DNA from: Clostridia bacterium | GTDB lineage: Bacteria > Bacillota > Clostridia > Christensenellales > UBA1242 | Reading direction: 5' to 3' | Length of the DNA: 64,000 nt | NCBI GenBank assembly: GCA_017501645.1 | Contig: JAFVWN010000065.1 | Coordinates: forward strand, 17,807-81,806 | In this document: one piece after another, positions 16,262 to 23,481 of the stretch | Layout: every line of letters begins with the position of its first letter | How positions within the stretch are numbered: the first letter of the stretch is position 1 | The notes under the pieces: generated by a model | Seen by the model: the letters and a program-made list of their open reading frames with translations, nothing else | Told to the model about the DNA's origin: nothing | Database searches by the model: none | Translations under genes and position numbers: made by a program

Positions 16262-16858
16262 TTAAACCACTTGTTCAAAAGTTATATCAAAAGAAATAGT
16301 TGACGATTCAAGCTTGTTTCCAGCCTTTCCAGAAAGCCAAATAAGAAAAGTATATTCTTCCTTATCTTCACTTGCAGGCACTGTTGCAAGCTCAATTTTG
16401 TCCCCAGCAAGAGATTTTGTGCTGTCATCAATTCCTTTTATTGCAACCATTATATTTTCCCTTTCTTTTGCAATATCTTCAGCACTTTCTTTTTCGTTTT
16501 CTATTTTTATATTTTGAATAGAAACTTTTGCCCCCTCTGGCGCATAGAGCTTAAATTTTGCATACTGCCCCTCACTGCCTTGCTTATCTGTAATGGTTGT
16601 TGGTATGCTAGTTAAAGAATCCTCTTCACCTGTTGCAGGCTTTAGCCCAAGTTTCATTTGTGAAAGTTTTAACTCATCAAGAGTTTTTTCTCCATCACTT
16701 GCAAAAACTTGAATATTTCGAGCAACTGTCACCTTTGGATTTTTAACCTTAATAACCTCGTCTTTGTAAACAAATGCAGAAAAACAAGCACCTATAACAA
16801 TAAAGGTCAACGCACTAAGAATTGTACAGACGGTCATTGCAATATTTTTTCTTTTCAT
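16262..16858 (-). CDS. Exported protein, possible SipW-type substrate
   Basis: The 198-aa protein has a SipW-like N-terminus (MKRKNIAMTVCTILSALTFI then VIGACFSAFVY, residues 1-31) and an extracellular beta-rich region without cysteines (KVTVARNIQVFAS..., ending STISFDITFEQVV). It lies 44 bp after a SipW-type signal peptidase. In Bacillus such a pair (SipW with TasA/TapA) makes biofilm fibres. I see only the arrangement and signal, not a clear TasA domain. AAGGAGG precedes the ATG. Function as a surface or matrix protein is inference. Confidence 0.65.
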   Translation of the reverse strand: MKRKNIAMTVCTILSALTFIVIGACFSAFVYKDEVIKVKNPKVTVARNIQVFASDGEKTLDELKLSQMKLGLKPATGEEDSLTSIPTTITDKQGSEGQYAKFKLYAPEGAKVSIQNIKIENEKESAEDIAKERENIMVAIKGIDDSTKSLAGDKIELATVPASEDKEEYTFLIWLSGKAGNKLESSTISFDITFEQVV

Positions 16859-16902
16859 AAAAAAAGCCTCCTTTCTAGCAATTATTTACTAGTAAGAAGA
16901 CT

Positions 16903-17610
16903 TTATACATTAATTTTTCCAACAGCTCTTATATCATTAGATATTTTAAAACTGAAATAGAAAGCAGAAATCATAAGAACAAATAGCCCCACAAAGGTAA
17001 CAATACCATATGGAGTTCTAAAAAAGGATATAATTCCTCCAAGAACAAAAGCTGTTTTCACCCTTACCCCAATAATGTTTTCAAAAGCTACAGAACCCGG
17101 GTCACAAGTAAGGACATTTGTCCCTTTTGTAATATATTCAATCTCTCCCTTATCGTTAATAATAGTATCAACTATTCTGTGGGTTACAGTTTCTCCATCG
17201 CTTTGACGAATAAAGGTTATATCTCTTCCAATATACACCTCATCTCTAGAAGTTACCTTTTTTATTATTATACAGTCACCCTTGTCAAAATCTTGCTTCA
17301 TACTGTGGGATGCAACCATATAAACAATATAACCAAAAAAGTTATGTCCTTCTCTAGGATTAATAATGATAAGTGAAAAGAACACAAAAATTGGAACAAG
17401 TATAAGAACTAAAACCCAAACCGCCATACGAGCAAAAGCTTTTGTAATTCTTTTTTTCCTAAGTTTTTTATAACTTTCAAGCTCGTCATAGTTGTCAATT
17501 TGACTCTTTTTAAGAGCAGCAATTGGCTTATCTTGGTCAGCAAAAACAACAGGTTGCAATTGCGACCTATGTTCTTCACCTTTTATTTTTTTACTAAAAA
17601 GATTAGCCAA
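16903..17610 (-). CDS. Signal peptidase I, SipW/ER type (S26)
   Basis: The 235-aa membrane protein has a ~60-residue cytoplasmic N-terminus, a membrane helix (~62-84), the catalytic Ser in ASHSM (Ser103), GDCIIIK, and TVTHRIV, where a His (~144) takes the place of the Lys of ordinary bacterial enzymes. This Ser-His dyad marks the SipW/eukaryotic type. A second helix ends the protein. The start is TTG 17610: GAGG lies 8 nt upstream and no in-frame ATG fits. It probably processes the next gene's product. Confidence 0.88.
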   Translation of the reverse strand: MANLFSKKIKGEEHRSQLQPVVFADQDKPIAALKKSQIDNYDELESYKKLRKKRITKAFARMAVWVLVLILVPIFVFFSLIIINPREGHNFFGYIVYMVASHSMKQDFDKGDCIIIKKVTSRDEVYIGRDITFIRQSDGETVTHRIVDTIINDKGEIEYITKGTNVLTCDPGSVAFENIIGVRVKTAFVLGGIISFFRTPYGIVTFVGLFVLMISAFYFSFKISNDIRAVGKINV

Positions 17611-17630
17611 TATCTTTACCTCATAATAAT

Positions 17631-17658
17631 ATTATAACTTTTCACCCCAATTTGTCAA
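17631..17658 (-). promoter_or_regulatory. Promoter of the SipW-type gene
   Basis: TTGACA (17653-17658), 16-bp spacer, TATAAT (17631-17636). Six bases later comes ATG AGG TAA, a two-codon ORF that contains the GAGG site of the TTG start. Confidence 0.7.
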
Positions 17659-17777
17659 ACAAGAAACGCAGTCAAATAAAATTCTTTTTTATTATATATA
17701 AAAACAAATAAGAAAGCATTTCAAAACTGCTTTATTAAAATTAATCCTCATTTTTTATCAATTATACACAACGAATA

Positions 17778-17807
17778 AAAAAAACGAGGGATTAACCTCG
17801 TTTTTTA
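17778..17807 (-). terminator. Terminator after the BspA-type gene
   Basis: AAAAAACGAGGT-TAATC-CCTCGTTTTTT style stem with T-run directly after the stop codon. Confidence 0.85.
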
Positions 17808-19781
17808 TTATGCTATTTTAGTTTGCTTTTTAGGCAATGCAACATACTCCTTTTCTTCAAGTATCACATTTTGTAGATAAGAAGTATCTATTTGATAAGA
17901 ATTACCGTTTCCTAGAGTCTCAATTTCTACACCGCTTATCTTTTCACTGTTTGGTGCAAAAGTCAACCCAACTGCAGATTTATACTGCTCGAGCGTATAG
18001 CCGTAGTTAACAGTTAAAATTCCACCACTACTACTACTATAAAAATACCAGCATTGTCCCCTACCGTTTGGCACACTTTCAGCATTTGCAACATCTGTAT
18101 ATATTACCAACTCGCTTGAACAATATGAAAATGGTGCCATATAAGGATTGTCCGCCACAATTGTCTCGACAGTGTTTGGTATATAAATGCTTTCAAGTCC
18201 TGTGCAATTATTAAACGCCCTCCTCTCTATACTAGTTACACTATTACCTATTATTACTCTTGTTAAGCCTATGCAATTATGAAATGAACCTTCTCCTATA
18301 CTTACTACACTGTCATCTATTATTAAACTTGTTAATCCCTCACAATCACTAAATGACAAATATCCTATACTTGTTACACTATCTGGTATTGTCAAACTTC
18401 CGGTTAATCCACTGCAAGAAGAGAATGCATAATCACCTATACTCATTACACCATCCGGAATTACTAAATTTCCTGTAAATCCAGAGCAAAGAGCAAATGT
18501 ATATTCCTTTATATTCGTTACATTGTTAGAAATCGATAATGTTCCCGTCATCCCCATGCAATTATAAAATGCATATGAACCTATACTTGTTAAATTATTT
18601 GGAATTGTCAAACCTCCGGTTAATCCACTACAACCAGCGAATGCAGAATTTCCTATACTTGTTAAATTATTTGGAATTGTCAAACCTCCAGTTAATCCAC
18701 TACAACCAGCGAATGCAGAATTTCCTATACTTGTTAAATTATTTGGAATTGTCAAACCCCCGGTTAATCCACTGCAATAAGAGAATGCAGAATTACCTAT
18801 ACTTGTTATATTGTTATGAATATTTATACTCTTGATATTACAGTTATAATCACCCAAATCCGTATCAAAACAAGCAATAGGAACTTCTGTTATCTCACTT
18901 GAAAATGTTATATTTACCGAACCACAAGAATTAAATTTTCCTTTGAATGCAAAATCTGCAATTGTTGTTACTGTTTTTCCATCATACTCTCTTGGCATTA
19001 CAAGATTAAACTCTGTACCACTATAAGAGACTGCACTGTTTTTAGTTATTTTATATCCGTCAGCACCATCTGTTGTAAATGTAAACAAACTTGGGTCTAC
19101 CGTTCTTGTATATAAATTTACATCTCCATTAGATAAATCTATAGTATTATTTTTTATTGTTGTTCTTAGTTCACTATCCAAAAAATACCCACAACAAGAT
19201 TCATAATCAAGAGGCATTTCCTCTTCATAAATAGTATATGTATCGCCTGTCTTTTTCATTGTTTTGGCAGGAGTTGTTGCATCATCTACATAAATATTTA
19301 TATTTGTCCCTGGGCCAATTACGATTGCACCATCTTCTGCGTAAATATGTAAGTCTTGATCTTCTCCACAACCACTAAAACCGTCTGCGTTGTTTTCGTA
19401 ATTGAAAGTTCCACCACTTTCAACATAAACAGCACCACCCAAATCAGCAACACAGTTTTCTATTGTTCCGCCGTCAAAATTGAATGTTCCTCCATTTGCA
19501 ACATAAACAGCTCCACCATTTGTTGCACTGCAGTTTTTAATCTTTCCGCCAGTCATTGTAAAGGTTGCACCTTCTCCAACATAGATAGCTCCACCATTAT
19601 TTCCAACGCTATTAGAAATTGTTCCGCCCGCCATATTAAAAACAGCATTCTCTTCGAGAACAATTTGGCTTGAATACGCAAACGCATTAACATTGCTATA
19701 ATTATTTGAAGCAAAAGAAAAGCCTAGGCACATTATACCCAGTGCAAATACAAAACTTAAAATTGCTTTTAGTTTTTTCAT
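17808..19781 (-). CDS. Secreted BspA-type leucine-rich repeat protein with beta-helix stalk
   Basis: The 657-aa protein has a signal peptide (~1-35). Beta-helix repeats (~45-155; GGAIYVGEGATFTMTGGKI style) follow, closely like those of the DUF6273 protein at 694-2175. A long LRR_5/BspA array (~255-560; CSGLTGSLTIPDSVTSIG..AF..C units) follows, then a ~90-residue C-terminal region. BspA-like proteins bind host or matrix molecules. Three 72-bp units are nearly identical at DNA level (residues ~329-401). No sortase motif is seen. The upstream region has a 9-G promoter-like element and two dispersed repeats. Confidence 0.9.
   Translation of the reverse strand: MKKLKAILSFVFALGIMCLGFSFASNNYSNVNAFAYSSQIVLEENAVFNMAGGTISNSVGNNGGAIYVGEGATFTMTGGKIKNCSATNGGAVYVANGGTFNFDGGTIENCVADLGGAVYVESGGTFNYENNADGFSGCGEDQDLHIYAEDGAIVIGPGTNINIYVDDATTPAKTMKKTGDTYTIYEEEMPLDYESCCGYFLDSELRTTIKNNTIDLSNGDVNLYTRTVDPSLFTFTTDGADGYKITKNSAVSYSGTEFNLVMPREYDGKTVTTIADFAFKGKFNSCGSVNITFSSEITEVPIACFDTDLGDYNCNIKSINIHNNITSIGNSAFSYCSGLTGGLTIPNNLTSIGNSAFAGCSGLTGGLTIPNNLTSIGNSAFAGCSGLTGGLTIPNNLTSIGSYAFYNCMGMTGTLSISNNVTNIKEYTFALCSGFTGNLVIPDGVMSIGDYAFSSCSGLTGSLTIPDSVTSIGYLSFSDCEGLTSLIIDDSVVSIGEGSFHNCIGLTRVIIGNSVTSIERRAFNNCTGLESIYIPNTVETIVADNPYMAPFSYCSSELVIYTDVANAESVPNGRGQCWYFYSSSSGGILTVNYGYTLEQYKSAVGLTFAPNSEKISGVEIETLGNGNSYQIDTSYLQNVILEEKEYVALPKKQTKIA
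18580..18795 (-). repeat. Three 72-bp tandem repeats inside the LRR region
   Basis: Units start at 18580, 18652 and 18724 and each encodes the 24-residue LRR unit (LTGGLTIPNNLTSIG...). The first units differ by only a few bases, so copy number could change by recombination without breaking the frame. Confidence 0.9.
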
Positions 19782-19932
19782 TCCTTTTTTCCGCCTTTTT
19801 CTTTAGTTTAAACCTTTACACATATTATTATATATAATATTTTCAAAATCTCCAAATAAAATTAAACACTATTTTAATTTTTTTTTATTTTCTCCTCTAT
19901 GCAACTTTTCCTAGTATAAAGACATTATATTT

Positions 19933-20097
19933 TGAAAAGCTACGCTTTTAGTTCCTACGGAAGACAAAACTCTGTTTTGTGATTCATCATTACTATACCC
20001 CAAGCGGAGCAACTTTATATTTGAAAAGCTTCGCTTTTAGTTCCTACGGAAAGCGAAAACAAGTTTCGCCTTCATTCATCATTTTTCATTCATCATT
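19933..20097. repeat. Two dispersed hairpin/heptad repeats upstream of the BspA-type gene
   Basis: Module one (19933-19991): AAAAGCTACGCTTTT hairpin, GTTCCTACGG linker, hairpin ACAAAACTCTGTTTTGT, ATTCATC. Module two (20022-20097): AAAAGCTTCGCTTTT hairpin, the same linker, hairpin GCGAAA..TTTCGC, heptads. Stem sequences differ but pairing is kept. They lie in the gene-free stretch 19782-20230, between the G tract and the ATG; nothing else was found there except the T-rich AT spacer. Confidence 0.8.
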
Positions 20098-20101
20098 GCC
20101 T

Positions 20102-20135
20102 AGTCTACCCCCCCCCAAAAAAAATTTTTTATCAA
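20102..20135 (-). promoter_or_regulatory. Promoter-like element with 9-G tract
   Basis: On the minus strand TTGATA (20130-20135), an A/T stretch, nine G (C at 20108-20116) and TAGACT (20102-20107); spacer 22 bp. It shares GCTTGA(C/T)A, A/T-run, G-tract and TAGACTAG with 2384-2420. The spacing is too long for a strong promoter at this tract length, so activity is uncertain. Confidence 0.45.
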
Positions 20136-20193
20136 GCGAATTAAGTTGGCGTTTTTAATGTTTTTAATTTTTACCTTTATAAAAAATGCACAA

Positions 20194-20222
20194 AAAAAAC
20201 ACTGGCGAACCAGTGTTTTGAT
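20194..20222 (-). terminator. Terminator after the 64-aa membrane protein gene
   Basis: AAAACACTGG-TTCG-CCAGTGTTTT stem followed by a T-run. Confidence 0.85.
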
Positions 20223-20230
20223 TTTAAAAA

Positions 20231-20425
20231 CTAATTAGCTTTCTTTTGGTCTTTTGCAACCTTCCAGCAAAAGATACATACATATACAGCCAATGCAACA
20301 ATAACTGCAGAAAGAACAATTGATACCCAGTCAGCCTTCATTACAACTAAGCAAACAACAGCAACTGCCAAACATACAAAAATTGAAACAAGACTTAAAA
20401 TTAAACCTTTTTTAGAAATATCCAT
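20231..20425 (-). CDS. Small two-helix membrane protein
   Basis: The 64-aa protein (MDISKKGLILSLVSIFVCLA...) has two membrane helices and a basic tail (WKVAKDQKKAN). Its N-terminus (SKKGLILSL) resembles that of the large exported protein at 23482-26190 (SKKGLISSL). AGGAG precedes the ATG. No family was recognised. It stands in the surface/export block and ends in its own terminator. Confidence 0.7.
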   Translation of the reverse strand: MDISKKGLILSLVSIFVCLAVAVVCLVVMKADWVSIVLSAVIVALAVYVCIFCWKVAKDQKKAN

Positions 20426-20503
20426 AAATGTTATCTCCTTTCTTAAACTGTATATATTTTAACATATATTTTATGTAAATACTAGACCTTTTTTGAAAAA
20501 AGT

Positions 20504-21679
20504 TTATATTTTTATAAGGTTTAATATCGCTTTTGATATGTCATTTTGCTTAGAATCGCCCATTTTATCAAACTCTGACATTCTTTCTTGATATTTCTTA
20601 ATGATTTCAACCATTTTTTCATCTCTAATTCTTGAGTTTTTATAAACCAAAATATAAAGAACCGAACCAAAATTTATAAGATCACTTTTATGGTCACACC
20701 CTTCAATAAACTCGATTGAGCTTTGTAAAAATGCATCTTCATCAAAATCGTATAAATGTGTTTTTAAATTCAAATCAATAAGCATATACTCCATATCTAA
20801 ATCAAAATCCTTAGGCACAGTCATAAGCTCAGTTATTGCAGTAATTCTTCTTTTTTCTTCTTTTGACAGGTCTTCTTTACCAAGATACGCATCATGTATT
20901 TCCGCTAAAATGTACTTATATTTATCTTTTAATTTTCCTTTAGTTTCATAGTCAAATTCTAAAAACTTCTTTTTGTTTTGTTCAAAGTCACCCTCGAGCA
21001 TTTGGGAAATCTTTAAATCAATCCCCTCAATTCCCCTAACTTCTTTCAAAAGTTTCTTTCTTTGCCTTTCTTCTGCTTGTTTATACCTAAACCTTTTGTA
21101 AAGTTTTTTACCGTGCTCTGTATTCTCATAATTAATTCTACTAAAAGTTAAAAAAGCAACATAAGCAAGAATAATTAAGGATAAAACAATTATTCCAACA
21201 TAACTATCCAAAAACGCCCAAAAGAAACCAACAACAGCAACTTTTTCCACCTGCTTACCAATTATGCAAACCTGCTTAATTGTTTTTGTTTCACCGTTTC
21301 TTAGCTTTATAACAACATCCTCTCCAGCCATTGAAACAAGTTTACCGCTTCCCTCTTCAGTATTGGTTGAAAAACAAATAATATCCCCAGCCTTTGCTGT
21401 ATTTATGTTTTTATAAGGCTTTATAATTATTAAATCACAAGATGAAGCATTATAATGATTTTCAACATTAAATTCTGCAGTACAATAAGTGTTTAACCCC
21501 TCAGGATACAAATCTGTTGCAAAATTAAAAATATACGAAATAAAAAGCAATGCAAATAAAACCACCAAAAAAACAGTTCTTAAGACTATTTTATGTGGTT
21601 TCTCTTTTGCTTGAGTTTCCATATTTGGATTATCAAGCAAAGAATTATTTACTATTGCTCTCCTTTCTTTTTTATTCAT
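20504..21679 (-). CDS. Membrane protein with a degenerate S26-like domain
   Basis: The 391-aa protein has a membrane helix (~31-50), an extracytoplasmic domain that looks like signal peptidase (NASSCDLIIIKPYKNINTAKAGDIICF, then a beta region ending KTIKQVCIIGK), a second helix (~155-178) and a ~210-residue charged helical cytoplasmic tail. The SxSM catalytic motif is missing (SSCD), so peptidase activity is doubtful. It lies in a row with Smr and Ig-like genes on the same strand. A role in export of the neighbouring surface proteins is a guess. Confidence 0.6.
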   Translation of the reverse strand: MNKKERRAIVNNSLLDNPNMETQAKEKPHKIVLRTVFLVVLFALLFISYIFNFATDLYPEGLNTYCTAEFNVENHYNASSCDLIIIKPYKNINTAKAGDIICFSTNTEEGSGKLVSMAGEDVVIKLRNGETKTIKQVCIIGKQVEKVAVVGFFWAFLDSYVGIIVLSLIILAYVAFLTFSRINYENTEHGKKLYKRFRYKQAEERQRKKLLKEVRGIEGIDLKISQMLEGDFEQNKKKFLEFDYETKGKLKDKYKYILAEIHDAYLGKEDLSKEEKRRITAITELMTVPKDFDLDMEYMLIDLNLKTHLYDFDEDAFLQSSIEFIEGCDHKSDLINFGSVLYILVYKNSRIRDEKMVEIIKKYQERMSEFDKMGDSKQNDISKAILNLIKI

Positions 21680-21693
21680 TTCTTTTCCTTTTG

Positions 21694-21963
21694 TTATGAT
21701 AAATCTATCAAAAGCAAAGTTCTACTTGCATCAATATTTACTTTTTTATAAACATTTTTGTGGGAAAGAACATTCCTTATGTAATCCTTAAGGACTGTGC
21801 CTTTATGATACCCGTGAGTAATAAGCACACCTTTAATAAAGACATCAATCTTGTTCAAGGTGTGCAAAATTTCAGCTTTCGCTTCTTCTAAAGTAAGACC
21901 GTGAACATCAAGTTCATAAATCTTACCATATTTAATCTCTAAAAACCCCAATTGTTCGCTCAT
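21694..21963 (-). CDS. Stand-alone Smr domain protein
   Basis: The 89-aa protein is one Smr domain: ELDVHGLTLEEAKAEILHTL (the LDLHG motif reads LDVHG), ITHGYHKGTVLKDYIRNVL (TGxGxHS-type loop reads THGYHKGT), ending with SRTLLLIDL. Smr domains are nicking nucleases or RNA-binding modules, for example in MutS2. Here it stands alone. The ATG overlaps the stop of the previous gene (TAATG), so translation is coupled to the Ig-like membrane protein. Confidence 0.85.
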   Translation of the reverse strand: MSEQLGFLEIKYGKIYELDVHGLTLEEAKAEILHTLNKIDVFIKGVLITHGYHKGTVLKDYIRNVLSHKNVYKKVNIDASRTLLLIDLS

Positions 21964-23237
21964 TACTCACTAACAGATGTTGGATTGCCTCCAGCAAAAC
22001 CAACAATTCTGCCCTCACTATCAGTAATAGCATCATTTCTCATAAATCTTTGGTCCCAATAAGTATATTTATAATAAACTTTAGCACCATTTTCTTCTGT
22101 ATATCTTTCATAGAAAGAATTTACTTTGTTGATATATGCAGAACTTGTTTTCTCTCCTAAATAATAGAAAGTCAAATTCTCTTCTTTTTTATCGTGCCAG
22201 AATTTTACTGTTACACTTTCAACACCTGTAGGCACAACAATCTTGTAATAGTTACCAAGACGAAGAAGTTCAGTTGCTTCACCAAATGAACTTTGAGCAC
22301 CTGAGTGATTATCCCCTGTTACATCTTTAAATTGACCATTTGTATAAACAACTCTAATTTTTGCATAAATAGCACTAATATCTGCACTTAAATAAACATT
22401 TTGAATTTTTTGTTCGCCATCTTTGATTATTCCAGAACCATAGATATTTCCAGAAGCATCAAAATTTGGGTCTTCGTTAAGCATTAATTGAATATCCGCA
22501 ATATAGTTACCAAGGACATTAACACAAACAGCAAAAGTATCAGTTGTTACTAATCCTGCCCCATCTTTATGTTTTGCTTGAAGAGTTATATATTCTCTCG
22601 CAGACCCCTCACTTTGTTTAGCGTTAATTACAAGTTGTGAAGTTGCGTCATCTACATAAATATCATCAAACACATCTTGATTGTAATCTTTAACAACAAC
22701 CATTTGACTTAAATTAATATTTTCACTAATAGTTCCCTTTTTTGCTTGAAAATCGAAACGATAATCTCTATCATCAGCATAAATAGTAACTTCATTGGCA
22801 CTATCTGCTTCTGCATCAATTATTGCAAATGAATTAGGAATGTTTTCTTTTACATTAAGAACAAAACTATCCTTAACCACATCACTTTCTGCTGGCATAA
22901 CTGAAATAATAGCTTTACCTGTGTTATGATATGAAACTTTATATACATTCTCGTGTTTTGCAACCGTAGCTACTGCGACATTTGAAGATGTTACGACATA
23001 ATTCAAAAGAGAAGATGTATCAGATTCAATTTTTATATCAAAATTATTTTTGCTAACAGCTGTCAAATAAACATCTTTTTCAAAAAGTTCTTCTTCTGTT
23101 GTTGCGTCAACAAGCCTTAAATCATAAACTGTCGTTGTTGAAAGATTACTAAGCATAGAAACAGCTACTAGTGCCGCAATACCAACCAGCAAAAACACAA
23201 CAACTACAATTATGGCCTTTTTTAATTTTGGACTCAT
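21963..23237 (-). CDS. Membrane-anchored protein with Ig-like beta regions
   Basis: The 424-aa protein has an N-terminal membrane anchor (KKAIIVVVVFLLVGIAALVAV, ~6-26). Beta-rich extracellular repeats follow that resemble bacterial Ig-like (BIG) domains (SSNVAVATVAKHENVYKVSY, then NTGKAIISVMP). The C-terminal ~90 residues are Tyr/Lys-rich. No catalytic motif is visible. GAGGGG precedes the ATG. Its stop overlaps the Smr start. Likely a surface-exposed structural or adhesive protein. Confidence 0.7.
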   Translation of the reverse strand: MSPKLKKAIIVVVVFLLVGIAALVAVSMLSNLSTTTVYDLRLVDATTEEELFEKDVYLTAVSKNNFDIKIESDTSSLLNYVVTSSNVAVATVAKHENVYKVSYHNTGKAIISVMPAESDVVKDSFVLNVKENIPNSFAIIDAEADSANEVTIYADDRDYRFDFQAKKGTISENINLSQMVVVKDYNQDVFDDIYVDDATSQLVINAKQSEGSAREYITLQAKHKDGAGLVTTDTFAVCVNVLGNYIADIQLMLNEDPNFDASGNIYGSGIIKDGEQKIQNVYLSADISAIYAKIRVVYTNGQFKDVTGDNHSGAQSSFGEATELLRLGNYYKIVVPTGVESVTVKFWHDKKEENLTFYYLGEKTSSAYINKVNSFYERYTEENGAKVYYKYTYWDQRFMRNDAITDSEGRIVGFAGGNPTSVSE

Positions 23238-23446
23238 ATTCCCCTCTTTATATTTTTTAGATTTCTTTACTATTTTATTTTAGAGCATAAAAAAATTGTT
23301 GTCAAATAAAAGTGGGCAAATAAATTATTTATCCCACATTTTTCTTTTAGTTTTTACCTAAATCATACAAAATATTAACTTTTTTCTATTTTCAAGAATA
23401 AAAACCTCTTAATTAAATTGTCTTTACAAATAAAAAAGACAATAAA

Positions 23447-23470
23447 AAAGCGGACTTTCGCCCGCTTTCA
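23447..23470 (-). terminator. Terminator after the 902-aa exported protein
   Basis: AAAGCGGGC-GAAA-GTCCGCTTT stem with a downstream T-run. Confidence 0.8.
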
Positions 23471-23481
23471 TTTTTTTTTAT

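Noticed and set aside
18580..18795. Regular 72-bp repeats as a CRISPR-like array
   Set aside because: They are in frame and encode BspA-type LRR units; there are no spacers.
17808..19781. BspA-type gene as a third DGR target
   Set aside because: No C-type-lectin-like end, no GVRPAL motif and no copy of GGCGTGCGTCC near its stop codon.
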